From positions 1,372,001 to 1,436,000 of the forward strand of contig JAOSJM010000001.1 of the NCBI GenBank assembly GCA_027494165.1: 64,000 nt of DNA. Direction: 5' to 3'. This DNA comes from Acidimicrobiia bacterium. GTDB taxonomy: Bacteria > Actinomycetota > Acidimicrobiia > IMCC26256 > JAOSJM01. The translations under genes and the position numbers were made by a program. The notes beneath the pieces are model-generated. The model saw only the letters and a program-made list of their open reading frames with translations, was not told where the DNA came from and made no database searches. Of the stretch, positions 1-9,355 are shown one piece after another. Every line of letters starts with the position of its first letter. The first letter of the stretch is position 1.

Positions 1-961
1 GTCGACTTCCCCGAGCCCGTCGGCCCGGTCACGAGGATCGTGCCGTAGGGCTTCCGGAAGGCCCCCTCGTACCGGACCAGGGGGTCCTTGAGGAAGCCGA
101 GGTCCTCGAGCCGGAGCAGGGCCTGGCCCTTGTCGAGGATCCGCATCACGACCTTCTCCCCGAACACCGTCGGGAGGGTCGCGACCCGGAGGTCGACCTG
201 CTTGCCGCCCACGGTGAGCGACATCCGGCCGTCCTGGGGATCCGGCGCTCGGCGATGTTGATGTCCGACATGATCTTGAGCCGGCTCGTGACGCCGGCCT
301 GGATCGACTTCGGCGATCGCATCACCTCGTGCAGCACACCGTCGATCCGGAACCGGATCCGGAGGTCCCGCTCGCCGGGCTCCACGTGGATGTCCGACGC
401 ACGGTCGGAGACGGCCTGGGTGATCAGGAGGTTCACGAACTTGACGATCGGGGCGTCCTCGACGAGGTCGCCGACGGCCGCGATGTCCTCGCCCTCGCCG
501 TACTCCTCCGCGGCGGCCTGGGCGACCGAGTCCACCTCGGTGTCGAGCCGGTGCATCCGGTCGATCGTGTCGATGATCTGGCCTGAGGTCGCCACCACCG
601 TCTTGATCTCGGCGCCGCTGATCGCCCGGATGTCGTCGACGGCGAAGACGTTCGACGGGTCGGCCATGGCGACGACCAGCTTGTCCTCCTCCCAGCCGAT
701 GGGGAGGGCCTGGTAGCGCCGGGCGAGCGACTCGGGGATGAGGCTCACGACGGTCGCGTCGACGGTGCGCTCCGAGAGGTCGACGAAGTCCAGCCCGACC
801 TGCCGGGCGAGGGTGCGGACGAGGTCCATCTCCGAGATGGCCCCCACCTCGATGAGGATCCGCCCGAGGGGCTTCCCGCTGCGGGCCTGCTCCTCGATGG
901 CCGCGTCGAGCTGGGCCTGCGTGAGCAGGCCCTGCTGGCACAGCAGCGTGCCCAGGTGCAT
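1..961 (-). CDS. pilB: Type IV pilus assembly ATPase PilB/GspE family (3' part missing, frame break)
   Basis: Hexameric motor ATPase that powers pilus or pseudopilus extension at the inner face of the membrane. Residues about 1-60 form an MshEN-type N-domain ([12 protein letters not shown], then [10 protein letters not shown]), a fold that binds cyclic di-GMP in some relatives. The T2SE core follows ([21 protein letters not shown]), and the window ends inside Walker A (GPTGSGKS). The frame breaks near 240: a CCCC run should be CCCCC to give [10 protein letters not shown]. The ATG at 961 is chosen because the MshEN domain starts there. A FliA-type promoter lies 44-72 bases upstream. It belongs functionally with the DUF4388 gene and the prepilin genes at 13.5-20.5 kb. 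Family is certain; PilB rather than GspE is inferred from context. Confidence 0.88.
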
Positions 962-1004
962 GCTGTCGGACAGGTCGACCTCCCGCCGGAGTCCCTCTCC
1001 TCGC

Positions 1005-1033
1005 TTATCGGCGGGCACCCGTCCCGGCTGAAC
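1005..1033 (-). promoter_or_regulatory. FliA/WhiG-type (sigma-28) promoter P1 for pilB
   Basis: Read on the minus strand, a -10 element GCCGATAA (1005-1012) is preceded at about 15-16 bases by TTCAG (1029-1033). The -10 matches the FliA/SigD/WhiG consensus GCCGATAA exactly. The -35 is a weaker match to TAAA. Three more sites of this form occur in the window, all before pilus-related genes. Confidence 0.65.
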
Positions 1034-1056
1034 CGTGCGCGCCCGTGATGCGGCGG

Positions 1057-1950
1057 CTACACGTCCCGGAGCGCCGAGAAGAGGCGGAGCAGCGCGCCCC
1101 GGTCGCGGGCCGCCTCGGCGTTCTCGGCCGCCACCGCGGCCAGGTCGCGCTCCTCCCCGATCGACGGATCCACCTCGTCGTGCTCCCCCGCCCCCTCGGG
1201 CCCCGACCATCCGCCCGGTGACCCGTCATGGTCCGCGGGGACGACCCGCAGGGCCGGCCGGGAGCCTCCGTCGGGTCCGGTCGCGGCGAGTGGCGGGGGA
1301 TCCGACGGCGGAGGTTCGCCGGGCTCCGGCCCCGGGGCCTCGCCGTCACGGCCCCTCCCGACGTTGTCGAGGGCGCGCGGCGGCACGATCTCCACCATGC
1401 CCGACTCCACGAGGGGTCGCAGCGTGCGCGAGGTCGCCACCAGGCCGTATCGCAGGTCCCGGGCGATCTGGCGCACCGTCCGCCGCCCGTCGACGGCCCG
1501 CAGGATGCACCAGCCCGCCGCGTCGATCGTCACCTCGTCGACCCTCAGCCGTTCGGCCAGCCGCAGGCCGCACTCCCCCGACGGGATCACGGCCTGGACG
1601 GCGGGCCACTCCTGCTCGACGGTCGCGACCAGGTCCATGACCGCCGCGGTGGGAACCCGATGCTCGGCCGGCCAGGGGGGCTGCACTCCGGACTCGAACT
1701 CGAAGCCGCCGTCGCCCAGACGGTTCAGGGAGAAGCACAGGTCGAGGAGCCGGCCCTCGAAGTCCGTGCGGTCGGCCGGGGCGTCGGCCGCGTCCGGGTC
1801 CTGGGTCCCGCAGAGGCTGCCCTCCACGAAGAACAGGGTCCCCGAGCCTCCCCGCGACGTGACCCTGAGCGCGCCGGTCTTCGCCGTCCGCCCGACGAGA
1901 GCGATCACCTCGCCGAGCGGAAAGGTCTCGAGGGTGCCCTTGAGGGACAA
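1057..1950 (-). CDS. DUF4388 (PATAN-domain) protein upstream of pilB
   Basis: A 297-residue protein starting with TTG at 1950 after a GGGGAG ribosome site. Residues about 1-110 form a DUF4388/PATAN domain (SLKGTLETFPLGEVIALV, then TGALRVT), a module linked to signalling and surface motility in other bacteria. Residues about 115-200 look like a winged-helix-type segment (AVDGRRTVRQIARDL). The last 100 residues are Pro/Gly/acid-rich and probably disordered. It lies between aroE and pilB, with its own FliA-type promoter, so a role in pilus control is a reasonable inference. No catalytic motif is visible. Confidence 0.75.
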   Translation of the reverse strand: MSLKGTLETFPLGEVIALVGRTAKTGALRVTSRGGSGTLFFVEGSLCGTQDPDAADAPADRTDFEGRLLDLCFSLNRLGDGGFEFESGVQPPWPAEHRVPTAAVMDLVATVEQEWPAVQAVIPSGECGLRLAERLRVDEVTIDAAGWCILRAVDGRRTVRQIARDLRYGLVATSRTLRPLVESGMVEIVPPRALDNVGRGRDGEAPGPEPGEPPPSDPPPLAATGPDGGSRPALRVVPADHDGSPGGWSGPEGAGEHDEVDPSIGEERDLAAVAAENAEAARDRGALLRLFSALRDV

Positions 1951-1981
1951 ACGCGACGACTCCCCGTCTCGCCTCCCCCGC

Positions 1982-2010
1982 GTATCGGCAGTCGATCCTG
2001 CCGGGTTGAG
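1982..2010 (-). promoter_or_regulatory. FliA/WhiG-type promoter P2 for the DUF4388 gene
   Basis: Minus-strand -10 GCCGATAC (1982-1989), with CTCAA (2006-2010) 16 bases upstream. The expected transcript start would leave a leader of about 25 bases before the TTG at 1950. Same architecture as P1, P3 and P4. Confidence 0.65.
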
Positions 2011-2012
2011 GG

Positions 2013-2851
2013 TCAGCTCCCGACGGCGTCGAGCGCGGCCGCCCGCATCGCGTCGACGGGAGCGGGCCGCCCGGTCCAGCGCTCGAACGCGAGCGCCGCC
2101 TGGTGGACGAGCATCCCCAACCCGTTGGCCCCGGGCACGCCTCGCGCGCGGGCGGCCCGCAGGAGCGACGTCTCGAGCGGGTGGTACACGGTGTCGAGGA
2201 CGAACTGCCCCGGCTCGAGGATCTCCGGGGAGAACGGCGGGTCCTCCCCCGCATCCCGAGCGGGGTGGCGTTCACCACGACGTCGGCCCGGGGGAGCGAG
2301 GCACCGACGTCGGTCATCGGGACCGTGGTCGACCCGGGGGCCAGAGCCGCGGCGGAGGCCGACGCGGCCAGGTTGCGGGCCGCCACGGTCACCCGGGCCC
2401 CGGCCCGACCCAGCGCCAGGACGATCGCGCGGGCGGCCCCGCCCGCCCCGAGCACCAGGTACTCGCGGCCCGCCACCCCCACGCCGTCGTCGGCGAGGGC
2501 TCGCAGGAAGCCCTCGCCGTCGGTGGAATCGCCCACGAGCCGCCCGTCGACCGGGACGACCGTGTTCACTGCCCCCAGCGCGGCCGCATCCGGCGTGAGC
2601 TCGTCGCACGCCCGGGCGGCGTCGGCCTTGTGCGGCATGGTGACGCTGAGCCCCGCCAGCCCGAGGGCACGGACGGCCGCGACCGCGGCGGCGCCGTCGC
2701 CCGCACGGACGGGGAAGGCGACGTACACCCAGTCGAGCCCGACCGCCGCGAAGGCCGCGTTGTGGATCGTCGGCGAGAAAGAGTGGGCGACCGGGTCGCC
2801 GATCACGGCGGCCACCCGGGTCCGGCCGGTCGGCCCGGGTCGCCCGCTCAC
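2013..2851 (-). CDS. aroE: Shikimate dehydrogenase (frame break)
   Basis: Reduces 3-dehydroshikimate to shikimate with NADPH in chorismate synthesis. The N-terminal substrate domain shows VIGDPVAHSFSPTIHNAAF and the catalytic Lys in VTMPHKADAA. The nucleotide domain shows LVLGAGGAARAIV and NATPLGM. The frame breaks near 2253, where a GGGGG run (minus strand) should be one longer; after it the protein continues EDPPFSPEIL to the usual C-terminus. The start overlaps the mltG stop by 4 bases, so aroE is the last gene of alaS-ruvX-mltG-aroE, the mycobacterial order. About 280 residues, normal for the family. Confidence 0.92.
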
Positions 2852-4113
2852 CCGAGCAGCCCCTTCTCCCGCGCCTCCGCCACGTTCGCCTCGTGCTCCT
2901 CGAGGGTCTCGGCGAAGGCGTGGCGGCCGCTCGGGTCGATGAGGACGTAGTACCGGTACGGGACGTCGGCGGGAGCCATCGCCGCCTCCAGCGAGACCTC
3001 GGCCACCGTCGAGATGGGCGTCGGCGGCAAGCCGGGGTACCGGTAGGTGTTGTACGGCGAGTCGATCTCCAGGTCGGCCCGGCTGATGGGTTCCTCGCCC
3101 CCGCCCCGGGCGTAGAGCACGGTGGCGTCGATCTGCAGCAGCATCCCCTCGGCGAGGCGGTTCCGGACGACCGCGGAGATCAGGGGGCGGTCCTCGTCGA
3201 GCTTGGCCTCGGTCTGGACGAGGGACCCCACCACCACCACCTGGTACGGGCTCAGACCCGCGGCCGCGGCCCGCTCGGCCAGGCCGAGACGGTCGGCGAC
3301 CTCGTCGAAGCGGGCCACGAGGGTCTCGAGGATGGCGATCTCGTCCTGGCCCTCGTCGACGAAGTAGGTGTCGGGGAAGGTGAGACCCTCGAGCGACGTG
3401 ACCTCGGGCGGCTGGAAGCGCGACCGCACGACCCCCGACGCCGCCGCCTCGAGGAAGCGCTCGCGGCTCCGGCCGGGCAGCGCCCCCACCCGGTCGGCGA
3501 TCTGGGCGAGCGTGAGGCCGGGCGGCAGCTCGAGGCGCTCGTAGACGAACTCCGGGTCCCCCTCGAGCCGCCGGGCGGCCTCCCGCACCCCGAGGTCCTC
3601 CCGGAGCTCGTAGCGCCCGGCCCGGAAGGGACCGGCGTCGGTGACGTTGGCGTACACCTGGAAGGCGAACGACGACCCGATCACCCCCGCGTCCTGCAGG
3701 GCGTCGCCGATGTCGGCGACGCCCCAGCCCTCCTCGACGTCGAAGACCACCGCCCCGCCCGAGCCGCCCGGGGGGTCGAGCTGGTACCAGAACCAGCCCA
3801 GGACTATCAGCACGGGGAGGAAGAGGATCCCGACCATGCCCGCCAGGACCAGGACGGTCCGGCGCCGCGACCGCCGGGACCGGGCCGCCCGCCGCCGGCC
3901 GGTCCGGGTCGCGGGCTCCTCCGCGACGCCGGGCGCCCGGTCGTCGCCGGCGCCCGGCGCCGGCCGTGGGCCGGCCTCCACCGGCGGAGTGCCCGGGTCG
4001 GTCCGGGACGTGGAGCGCTCCGCGACGCCGGACGCGGGGTCGTCCCCGGCGGCCGGAGGAGCGCCGCGACTCACCCAGCCGGGGACCTCGAGGTCGTCGT
4101 CCGGCCCGCTCAC
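2848..4113 (-). CDS. mltG: Endolytic murein transglycosylase MltG (YceG family)
   Basis: Membrane-anchored lytic transglycosylase that cuts nascent glycan strands and limits their length. The GTG start at 4113 overlaps the ruvX stop (GTGA). Residues 1-85 are a Pro/Arg-rich cytoplasmic tail, about 88-110 one transmembrane helix (VLVLAGMVGILFLPVLIVLG), then a LysM-like region and the YceG domain (LEGLTFPDTYFV; VVVGSLVQTEAK; SPYNTYRYPGLPPTPI). The segment carrying the catalytic acid reads VQTEAKLDEDRP. Intact at 421 residues. The same frame stays open upstream into alaS, but that is a high-GC artefact and not a fusion. Confidence 0.92.
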   Translation of the reverse strand: MSGPDDDLEVPGWVSRGAPPAAGDDPASGVAERSTSRTDPGTPPVEAGPRPAPGAGDDRAPGVAEEPATRTGRRRAARSRRSRRRTVLVLAGMVGILFLPVLIVLGWFWYQLDPPGGSGGAVVFDVEEGWGVADIGDALQDAGVIGSSFAFQVYANVTDAGPFRAGRYELREDLGVREAARRLEGDPEFVYERLELPPGLTLAQIADRVGALPGRSRERFLEAAASGVVRSRFQPPEVTSLEGLTFPDTYFVDEGQDEIAILETLVARFDEVADRLGLAERAAAAGLSPYQVVVVGSLVQTEAKLDEDRPLISAVVRNRLAEGMLLQIDATVLYARGGGEEPISRADLEIDSPYNTYRYPGLPPTPISTVAEVSLEAAMAPADVPYRYYVLIDPSGRHAFAETLEEHEANVAEAREKGLLG

Positions 4114-4538
4114 GGCGCCCGCCGCGTCTCCAGGTACGACTGCAGCATCACCGCCGCCGCCACCTGGTCGACCACGCCGCGGCGGGCGCGGCGGCGCACC
4201 CCGGCCTGGACCAGGGCTCGCTCGGCCGTGACGGTCGTGAGCCGCTCGTCGTGGGTCTCCACCGGGAGCTCCGGGCCGGCGGTCGCCCGCAGCTCCTCGA
4301 CCTCGGCCAGCACCTCCCGCGCGGCCGGACCGAGCCGCCCCGAGAGGGCCCGGGGCAGGCCGACCACGATGCACGAGGCGCCCTCGGCCCGGGCCACGTC
4401 CACGATCGCCCGGCGATCCGCGGCCGGGTCGCCGCTGCGCTCGAGGACCCCCCAGGGCGTGGCGACCACGCCGGAGGGGTCCGACAGGGCCAGACCGATC
4501 CGGCGGGCCCCGAGGTCGACGCCGAGGACCCGACCCAT
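4110..4538 (-). CDS. ruvX: RuvX/YqgF family RNase H-fold nuclease
   Basis: Short RNase H-like nuclease with the fold of RuvC, implicated in pre-16S rRNA processing or resolvase activity. The first acidic site is in VLGVDLGARRIGLALSD. Later conserved pieces are IVVGLPRALSG, ETHDERLTT and the C-terminal Asp in RRGVVDQVAAAVML. 142 residues, normal length. ATG at 4538 is chosen, and a GTG directly before it is possible. It lies between alaS and mltG, as in mycobacteria. Confidence 0.9.
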   Translation of the reverse strand: MGRVLGVDLGARRIGLALSDPSGVVATPWGVLERSGDPAADRRAIVDVARAEGASCIVVGLPRALSGRLGPAAREVLAEVEELRATAGPELPVETHDERLTTVTAERALVQAGVRRRARRGVVDQVAAAVMLQSYLETRRAP

Positions 4539-4552
4539 CACGCCGCGCTGCC

Positions 4553-7211
4553 TCAGCCCGCGGGCTCGCCGCTCGCGAGCCGGGCCGACGCCACCGCCCC
4601 CGCGACCGTGTCGTGCGCCACCCGGAAGGCCTCGTCGACCGCCGCGACCTTCGGCCCCCCGCCCACCACGACGTCGGGGTTCTTCGCCGTGCCTCCCCCA
4701 GGACCCGGGCCGCGGGTCCGGCCACATCGGCCGCCGAGACGCCCGCGTCGCGCAGGTCGGCGCTCACCGCCGCGGCGATCCCCGCCTTCTCGCCATCCGG
4801 CCCCAGCCCGACGAGCACGACGACCCCGGACCCGAGGGCGTCCCGGGCGGCCACCGCGAGCTGCCGCAGCTCGTCGGGGCCGAGACCGTCGCGGCGGGCC
4901 ACGAGCACGCCGTCGACCGCGCCGGCCGCGAGGGTCCCGGCCTCGACCCGGGCCTGGCTCGCGCGGGTCCGGGCGAGCTCCTCGTTGAGGCTCCGGACCT
5001 GGGCCTGGAGGCGCTCCACCCGCTCGGAGACCTCGGCCGGCGCCACCCTCAGCATCTCGGCCGTCCGCCGGAGCTGCTGCTCCTCCTCCCGGATGAAGGC
5101 GAGGGCGGTGTCGCCGGTCACGGCCTCGATCCGGCGCAGGTTCGCCCCGATCGAGCTCTCGCCCAGGATCTTGATCGGGCCGATGAACCCGAGGGAGTGC
5201 ACGTGCGTGCCCCCGCACAGCTCGACCGAGTGGTCGCCGGCCTCGAGGACCCGCACGACGTCGCCGTACCGCTCGCCGAAGAACGCGAGCGCCCCCAGGC
5301 TCTCGGCGTGCTCCTTCGTCGTCTCGTAGTGGCGGACGGGCGCGTCCGTGATGACCTCGCGGTTGGCCAGGTCCTCGACCGCCGCCAGCTCCTCGGGGGT
5401 GACCGCCTCGAAGTGGCTGAAGTCGAAGCGGAGGCGGTCGGGCGCGACGAGCGACCCCGCCTGCTTGACGTGCGGCCCCAGGACCTCCCGGAGGGCCCAG
5501 TGGAGCACGTGGGTGGCCGTGTGGTTCCGACGGATCCGGTCACGCCGCTCGCGGTCGATGGTCGCGACGACCTCGTCGCCCTCCTCCAGGGCCCCGCGCT
5601 CGACCCGGGCCCGGTGCACGACGACGGTGCCCGTCAGGCCGTACTGGGTGTCGCCCACGACGAGGTGGGCCGTGCCGTCGGGCCGGTCGATCGTACCGGT
5701 GTCGCCCACCTGGCCTCCGGCCTCCGCGTAGAAGGGGGTCCGGTCGAGGACCACGTCGACGTCGTGGCCCTCCCCCGCCCGCGCGATCCGCTCGCCCCCC
5801 GAGAGGAGGGCCAGGACCCGGGCCCGGCTCTCGTGCTCCTGGCGACCGGTGAACTCCGTGGGCCCGTGCTCGTCGAGCAGCTCGCGGTGGACCTCGATGG
5901 GCGCGACAGCCTGGCCCCCCGCCGCCCGGTGCGCCTCCTGGGCCCGGGCCCGCTGCTCGGCCATGCGCGATTCGAAGCCGGCGAGGTCGACCGACCTCCC
6001 CCGCTCCTCCGCGATCTCCCGCGTGAGGTCGATGGGGAAGCCCAGGGTGTCGTGGAGGAAGAAGGCGTCCTCGCCGGAGACGTCGCCCCCTCCACCAGCC
6101 CGTCGAGCAGGTCGAGCCCCCGCTGCAGGGTCTGGCGGAAGCGCTCCTCCTCCCGGCGGACCACCTTCACGATCAGGTCGCGGTCGCGGACCAGCTCCGG
6201 GTAGGCGCCTCCCATCACCTCGACGGTGGCGTCGACCATCGCCGGGGTGACGAGGTCCCGCACGCCCAGCAGGTAGGCGTGCCGGATGGCTCGCCGGATG
6301 ATCCGGCGCAGCACGTAGCCCCGTTCCTCGTTGGAGGGGACCACGCCGTCGCTCACCACGAAGGTCATGGTGCGACCGTGCTCGGCGAGGATGCGCAGGG
6401 ACACGTCCGCCTCGCCACCGGAGCCGTAGCGCACGCCCGTCACCGCCTCGGCGGCGGCGATCAGCGGCCGGAAGACGTCGATCTCGAAGACCGAGTCGAC
6501 GCCCTGGAGGACGGCCAGGATGCGCTCGAGACCGGCGCCCGTGTCGATGCTCGGCCGGGGCAGCTCGAGACGTGAGCCGTCGGGCTGCTGGTCGTACTGC
6601 ATGAACACGAGGTTCCAGATCTCGATGTAGCGGTCACCGTGCGGATCGGCCTGCGGACCGCCGTCGGGCCCGTGCTCGGGGCCCTTGTCCCAGAAGATCT
6701 CCGACGACGGCCCGCACGGACCGACGTCGCCCATCCGCCAGAAGTTGTCCTCGTCGAAGCGCTGGATCCGCTCGGGCGCGACGCCCACGACGTTGGCCCA
6801 CAGCTCGGCCGCCTCGTCGTCGGTGACGTGGACGGTGACCCAGAGCCGGTCCGGGTCGAGGCCGAGGACGTCGGTGACCAGCTCCCACGCGAACGGGATG
6901 GCCTCGGACTTGAAGTAGTCGCCGAAGCTGAAGTTCCCCAGCATCTCGAAGAAGCTGAGGTGCCGTTTGGTGCGGCCGATCTCGTCGAGGTCGTTGTGCT
7001 TGCCCCCGGCCCGCACGCACTTCTGGACCGACACGGCCCGCTTGTAGGGCGGCACCTCCTCACCGAGGAAGAAGGGCTTGAACGGGACCATCCCCGCCAC
7101 GGTGAACAGCACGGTCGGGTCGACCGGGATCAGGCTGGCCGAGGGCACGACGGTGTGCCCCCGCTCCGCGAAGAAGTCGAGGAAGGCGCGTCGCAGCTCG
7201 TCGGCGGTCAT
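4553..7211 (-). CDS. alaS: Alanyl-tRNA synthetase (two frame breaks)
   Basis: Charges tRNA-Ala and edits misacylated Ser and Gly. Class II catalytic core in the N-terminal 450 residues ([32 protein letters not shown]; the motif 3 region ends DTGAGLERI). The editing domain has [13 protein letters not shown] (HxxxH) and CGGTHV, the zinc-site Cys/His cluster. A coiled coil and the DHHA1 domain ([17 protein letters not shown]) follow. Breaks near 6090 and 4690, each a GGGGG run one base short on the minus strand. An essential gene broken twice argues for sequence error. ATG at 7211 is preferred to the GTG at 7220. Confidence 0.95.
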
Positions 7212-7326
7212 CGGGTGCACGGGCCCAGGCTACCGCCCGCCGGGCGCCCGCCCCGGCACGAATCGCACCCTGACGGCCGCGCTCCCCGGCGGTGGGGGCG
7301 CCTCCTGCCGCGGCGGGGCACCGGTG

Positions 7327-7569
7327 TCAGGGAACGGGGTGGGCGAGCTCGGCCCGGATCTCGAGCTCGCGGTCGCGCATCGCCTCCCGCCCCTCGGCGA
7401 CCGCCGCCCGCAGGTCGCGCCCGAAGGCCTCCAGCGAGGACCCGAAGCGGTCCGCGACCCCGGTCGGCGTGTAGCGCTCCACCGTGCGCCGCAACGAGCG
7501 GAAGAGCAGGAAGGCGAGGCCGAACCCGAGACCGAGGCCCACCATCAACCAGAACAGCCGCTTGAACAC
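7327..7569 (-). CDS. Small single-pass membrane protein
   Basis: An 80-residue protein with a GTG start at 7569. Residues 2-25 form one transmembrane helix with a Gly-rich face (LFWLMVGLGLGFGLAFLLF), followed by basic residues and an amphipathic, charged C-terminal half (FGRDLRAAVAEGREAMRDRE). It follows the DUF948-like gene by 8 bases and precedes alaS, a position where actinobacteria often carry small unnamed membrane proteins. I do not recognise a function. Confidence 0.65.
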   Translation of the reverse strand: MFKRLFWLMVGLGLGFGLAFLLFRSLRRTVERYTPTGVADRFGSSLEAFGRDLRAAVAEGREAMRDRELEIRAELAHPVP

Positions 7570-7577
7570 GGTCCCGC

Positions 7578-7937
7578 CTAGTCCCGGTCCCGCCGCATCC
7601 GCCGGTACGCACGGCGGGTGCCGGCCCCGAAGGCCAGCGCCTTGATGACGGGGTTGGAGAACGTGAGGTAGGCGAGCCGCGAGGCCGAGTCGACCGTCTG
7701 CCCCACCGACTCGGCCGTCGCCAGCAGCGAGTCGACGCGGTCCAGCTCCGTCCCGGCCTGCTTCACCGTGCGGTGCATCTCCTCGACCATCGGGAGCGTC
7801 TCCTGGTGGAGCTCGTCGACGGCGTGACGCAGTGCCCGCAGGGTCCGGTTCAGGGAGCCGAGGGTCAGCAGCAGCCCACCCACCAGCACCGCGACGGCCA
7901 CCGACGCGATGACCGCCGCCCACTCACTCGCGCTCAT
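7578..7937 (-). CDS. DUF948-like membrane protein
   Basis: A 119-residue protein: an N-terminal transmembrane helix (AAVIASVAVAVLVGGLLLTLG), a heptad-like helical stretch (LRALRHAVDELHQETLPMVEEMHRTV cut short here at its core) and a basic end (RRAYRRMRRDRD). This matches the DUF948 family usually found beside alaS in actinobacteria. The ATG at 7937 overlaps the end of rarA by 14 bases, indicating coupled translation. Function is not known for the family. Confidence 0.7.
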   Translation of the reverse strand: MSASEWAAVIASVAVAVLVGGLLLTLGSLNRTLRALRHAVDELHQETLPMVEEMHRTVKQAGTELDRVDSLLATAESVGQTVDSASRLAYLTFSNPVIKALAFGAGTRRAYRRMRRDRD

Positions 7938-9276
7938 CCGGGCCCCTTCCCTCGCGGTGGCGACCGGCCGACCGGCGTCGCTCCAGGGCCTCGGCCACCT
8001 CGGCCTCGGCGCCGTGCGTCCCCGGCTCGTAGTACCGGCGTCCCGCCACCTCGGGCGGCCGGTACTCCTGGGGAACCCAGCCGGCCGGTGCGTCGTGAGG
8101 ATAGACGTACCCCTCGCCGTGCCCAAGTCTCGCCGCACCCCGGTAGCTGGCGTCGCGGAGGTGGGCCGGGACCGCACCCGAGGCCCGCTCGCGGACGTCG
8201 GCGGTGGCGGCCTGCAGCGCGGCGGTCACCCGGTTCGACTTCGGGGCCGTCGCCAGGTAGACGACGGCGTGGGCCAGGTTCAGCCGGACCTCCGGCATGC
8301 CCACCAGCTCGACCGCCCGGGCCGCCGCTTCCGCCACGAGCAGGGCCCGGGGGTCGGCCATGCCCACGTCCTCCGAGGCCAGGATCACGAGGCGCCGGGC
8401 GACGAGCCGCGGGTCCTCGCCGGCCTCGAGCATCCGGGCCAGCCAGTAGAGCCCGGCGTCGGGGTCGGAGCCCCGGATGCTCTTGATGAACGCCGAGAGC
8501 ACGTCGTAGTGCTCGTCGTCGCCGTAGCGGAGGGCCCGCATGGCGAGGGCGGCCTCGGCGTCGACCAGGGTGACCGTGGTACGGCCGTCCTCCAGCGCGA
8601 GCGCCGCGGCCACCTCGAGCGAGGTGAGGGCGTGGCGGGCGTCCCCCTCGGCCCGGTCGACGAGGTGGTCGAGCGCGCCGGCGTCGACGGCCAGCCCCTC
8701 CCCGCCGAGCCCACGGTCCGGGTCGGCGAGCGCCCGGTCGAGGAGCGCCCGCAGGTCCTCGGCGCCGACGGGCTCGAGCCGGAAGAGCATCGAGCGGGAG
8801 AGCAGCGGTGCCGTGAGCGAGAAGAAGGGGTTCTCGGTCGTCGCCCCGACGAGGACGAGCAGCCCCTCCTCCACGTGCGGGAGGAGGACGTCCTGCTGGG
8901 TGCGGTTGAAGCGGTGCACCTCGTCGAGGAACAGGATCGTGCCCTGGCCCTGCTCTCCCAGGCGGGCCCGGGCCCGCTCGACGACCTCGCGCACGTCCTT
9001 CACCCCGGCGGTGACGGCCGAGAGGGTCTCGAAAGCCTTGGCGGTGACGCCGGCCACGAGCCGGGCGATGGTGGTCTTGCCGGTGCCGGGCGGTCCCCAC
9101 AGCACGACGGAGGAGAGGCGGTCGGACTCGAGGAGGGTGCGCAGCGGCTTGCCGGGGCCGAGCAGGTGGGACTGCCCGACGACCTCGTCGAGGGAGCGGG
9201 GCCGGAGCCGGGCCGCGAGCGGCGCCCGGCGGGTCAGGCGCTCCTCGACGGCCGAGGAGAAGAGGTCGCGGGCCAC
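7924..9276 (-). CDS. rarA: Replication-associated recombination protein A (AAA ATPase)
   Basis: AAA+ ATPase acting at stalled replication forks, related to clamp-loader subunits and RuvB. Intact at 450 residues. Walker A is LWGPPGTGKTTIA and Walker B is LFLDEVHRFN; sensor 1 is GATTENPFF. The C-terminal MgsA/RarA domain shows YDVLSAFIKSIRGSDPDA and LVILASEDVGMADP. It normally lies next to the aspS/alaS cluster in actinobacteria. Here the expected aspS-rarA neighbourhood is interrupted by the hairpin-bracketed endonuclease gene. Confidence 0.95.
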   Translation of the reverse strand: MARDLFSSAVEERLTRRAPLAARLRPRSLDEVVGQSHLLGPGKPLRTLLESDRLSSVVLWGPPGTGKTTIARLVAGVTAKAFETLSAVTAGVKDVREVVERARARLGEQGQGTILFLDEVHRFNRTQQDVLLPHVEEGLLVLVGATTENPFFSLTAPLLSRSMLFRLEPVGAEDLRALLDRALADPDRGLGGEGLAVDAGALDHLVDRAEGDARHALTSLEVAAALALEDGRTTVTLVDAEAALAMRALRYGDDEHYDVLSAFIKSIRGSDPDAGLYWLARMLEAGEDPRLVARRLVILASEDVGMADPRALLVAEAAARAVELVGMPEVRLNLAHAVVYLATAPKSNRVTAALQAATADVRERASGAVPAHLRDASYRGAARLGHGEGYVYPHDAPAGWVPQEYRPPEVAGRRYYEPGTHGAEAEVAEALERRRSAGRHREGRGPDERE

Positions 9277-9307
9277 GAGAGGGATGGTACGCGCCCCATC
9301 CCGGGTC

Positions 9308-9355
9308 GCGTTGGGTCACAAACTGTACCTATGAGGTACGTTCGTGACCCAACGC
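9308..9355. repeat. Palindromic hairpin, copy 1 (downstream side of endonuclease gene)
   Basis: Outer arms GCGTTGGGTCAC (9308-9319) and GTGACCCAACGC (9344-9355) are perfect complements separated by 24 bases. The interior holds a second perfect stem, GTACCT/AGGTAC, around ATG. The last codons of the endonuclease gene lie inside this hairpin. There is no T tract on either side, so a simple intrinsic terminator is not supported. Confidence 0.9.

Noticed and set aside
2848..5964. A single 1038-codon open frame joining the end of alaS to mltG through ruvX
   Set aside because: The middle stretch is low-complexity Arg/Gly/Pro translation and ruvX in another frame is a clear gene there. The frame is open only because of high GC.
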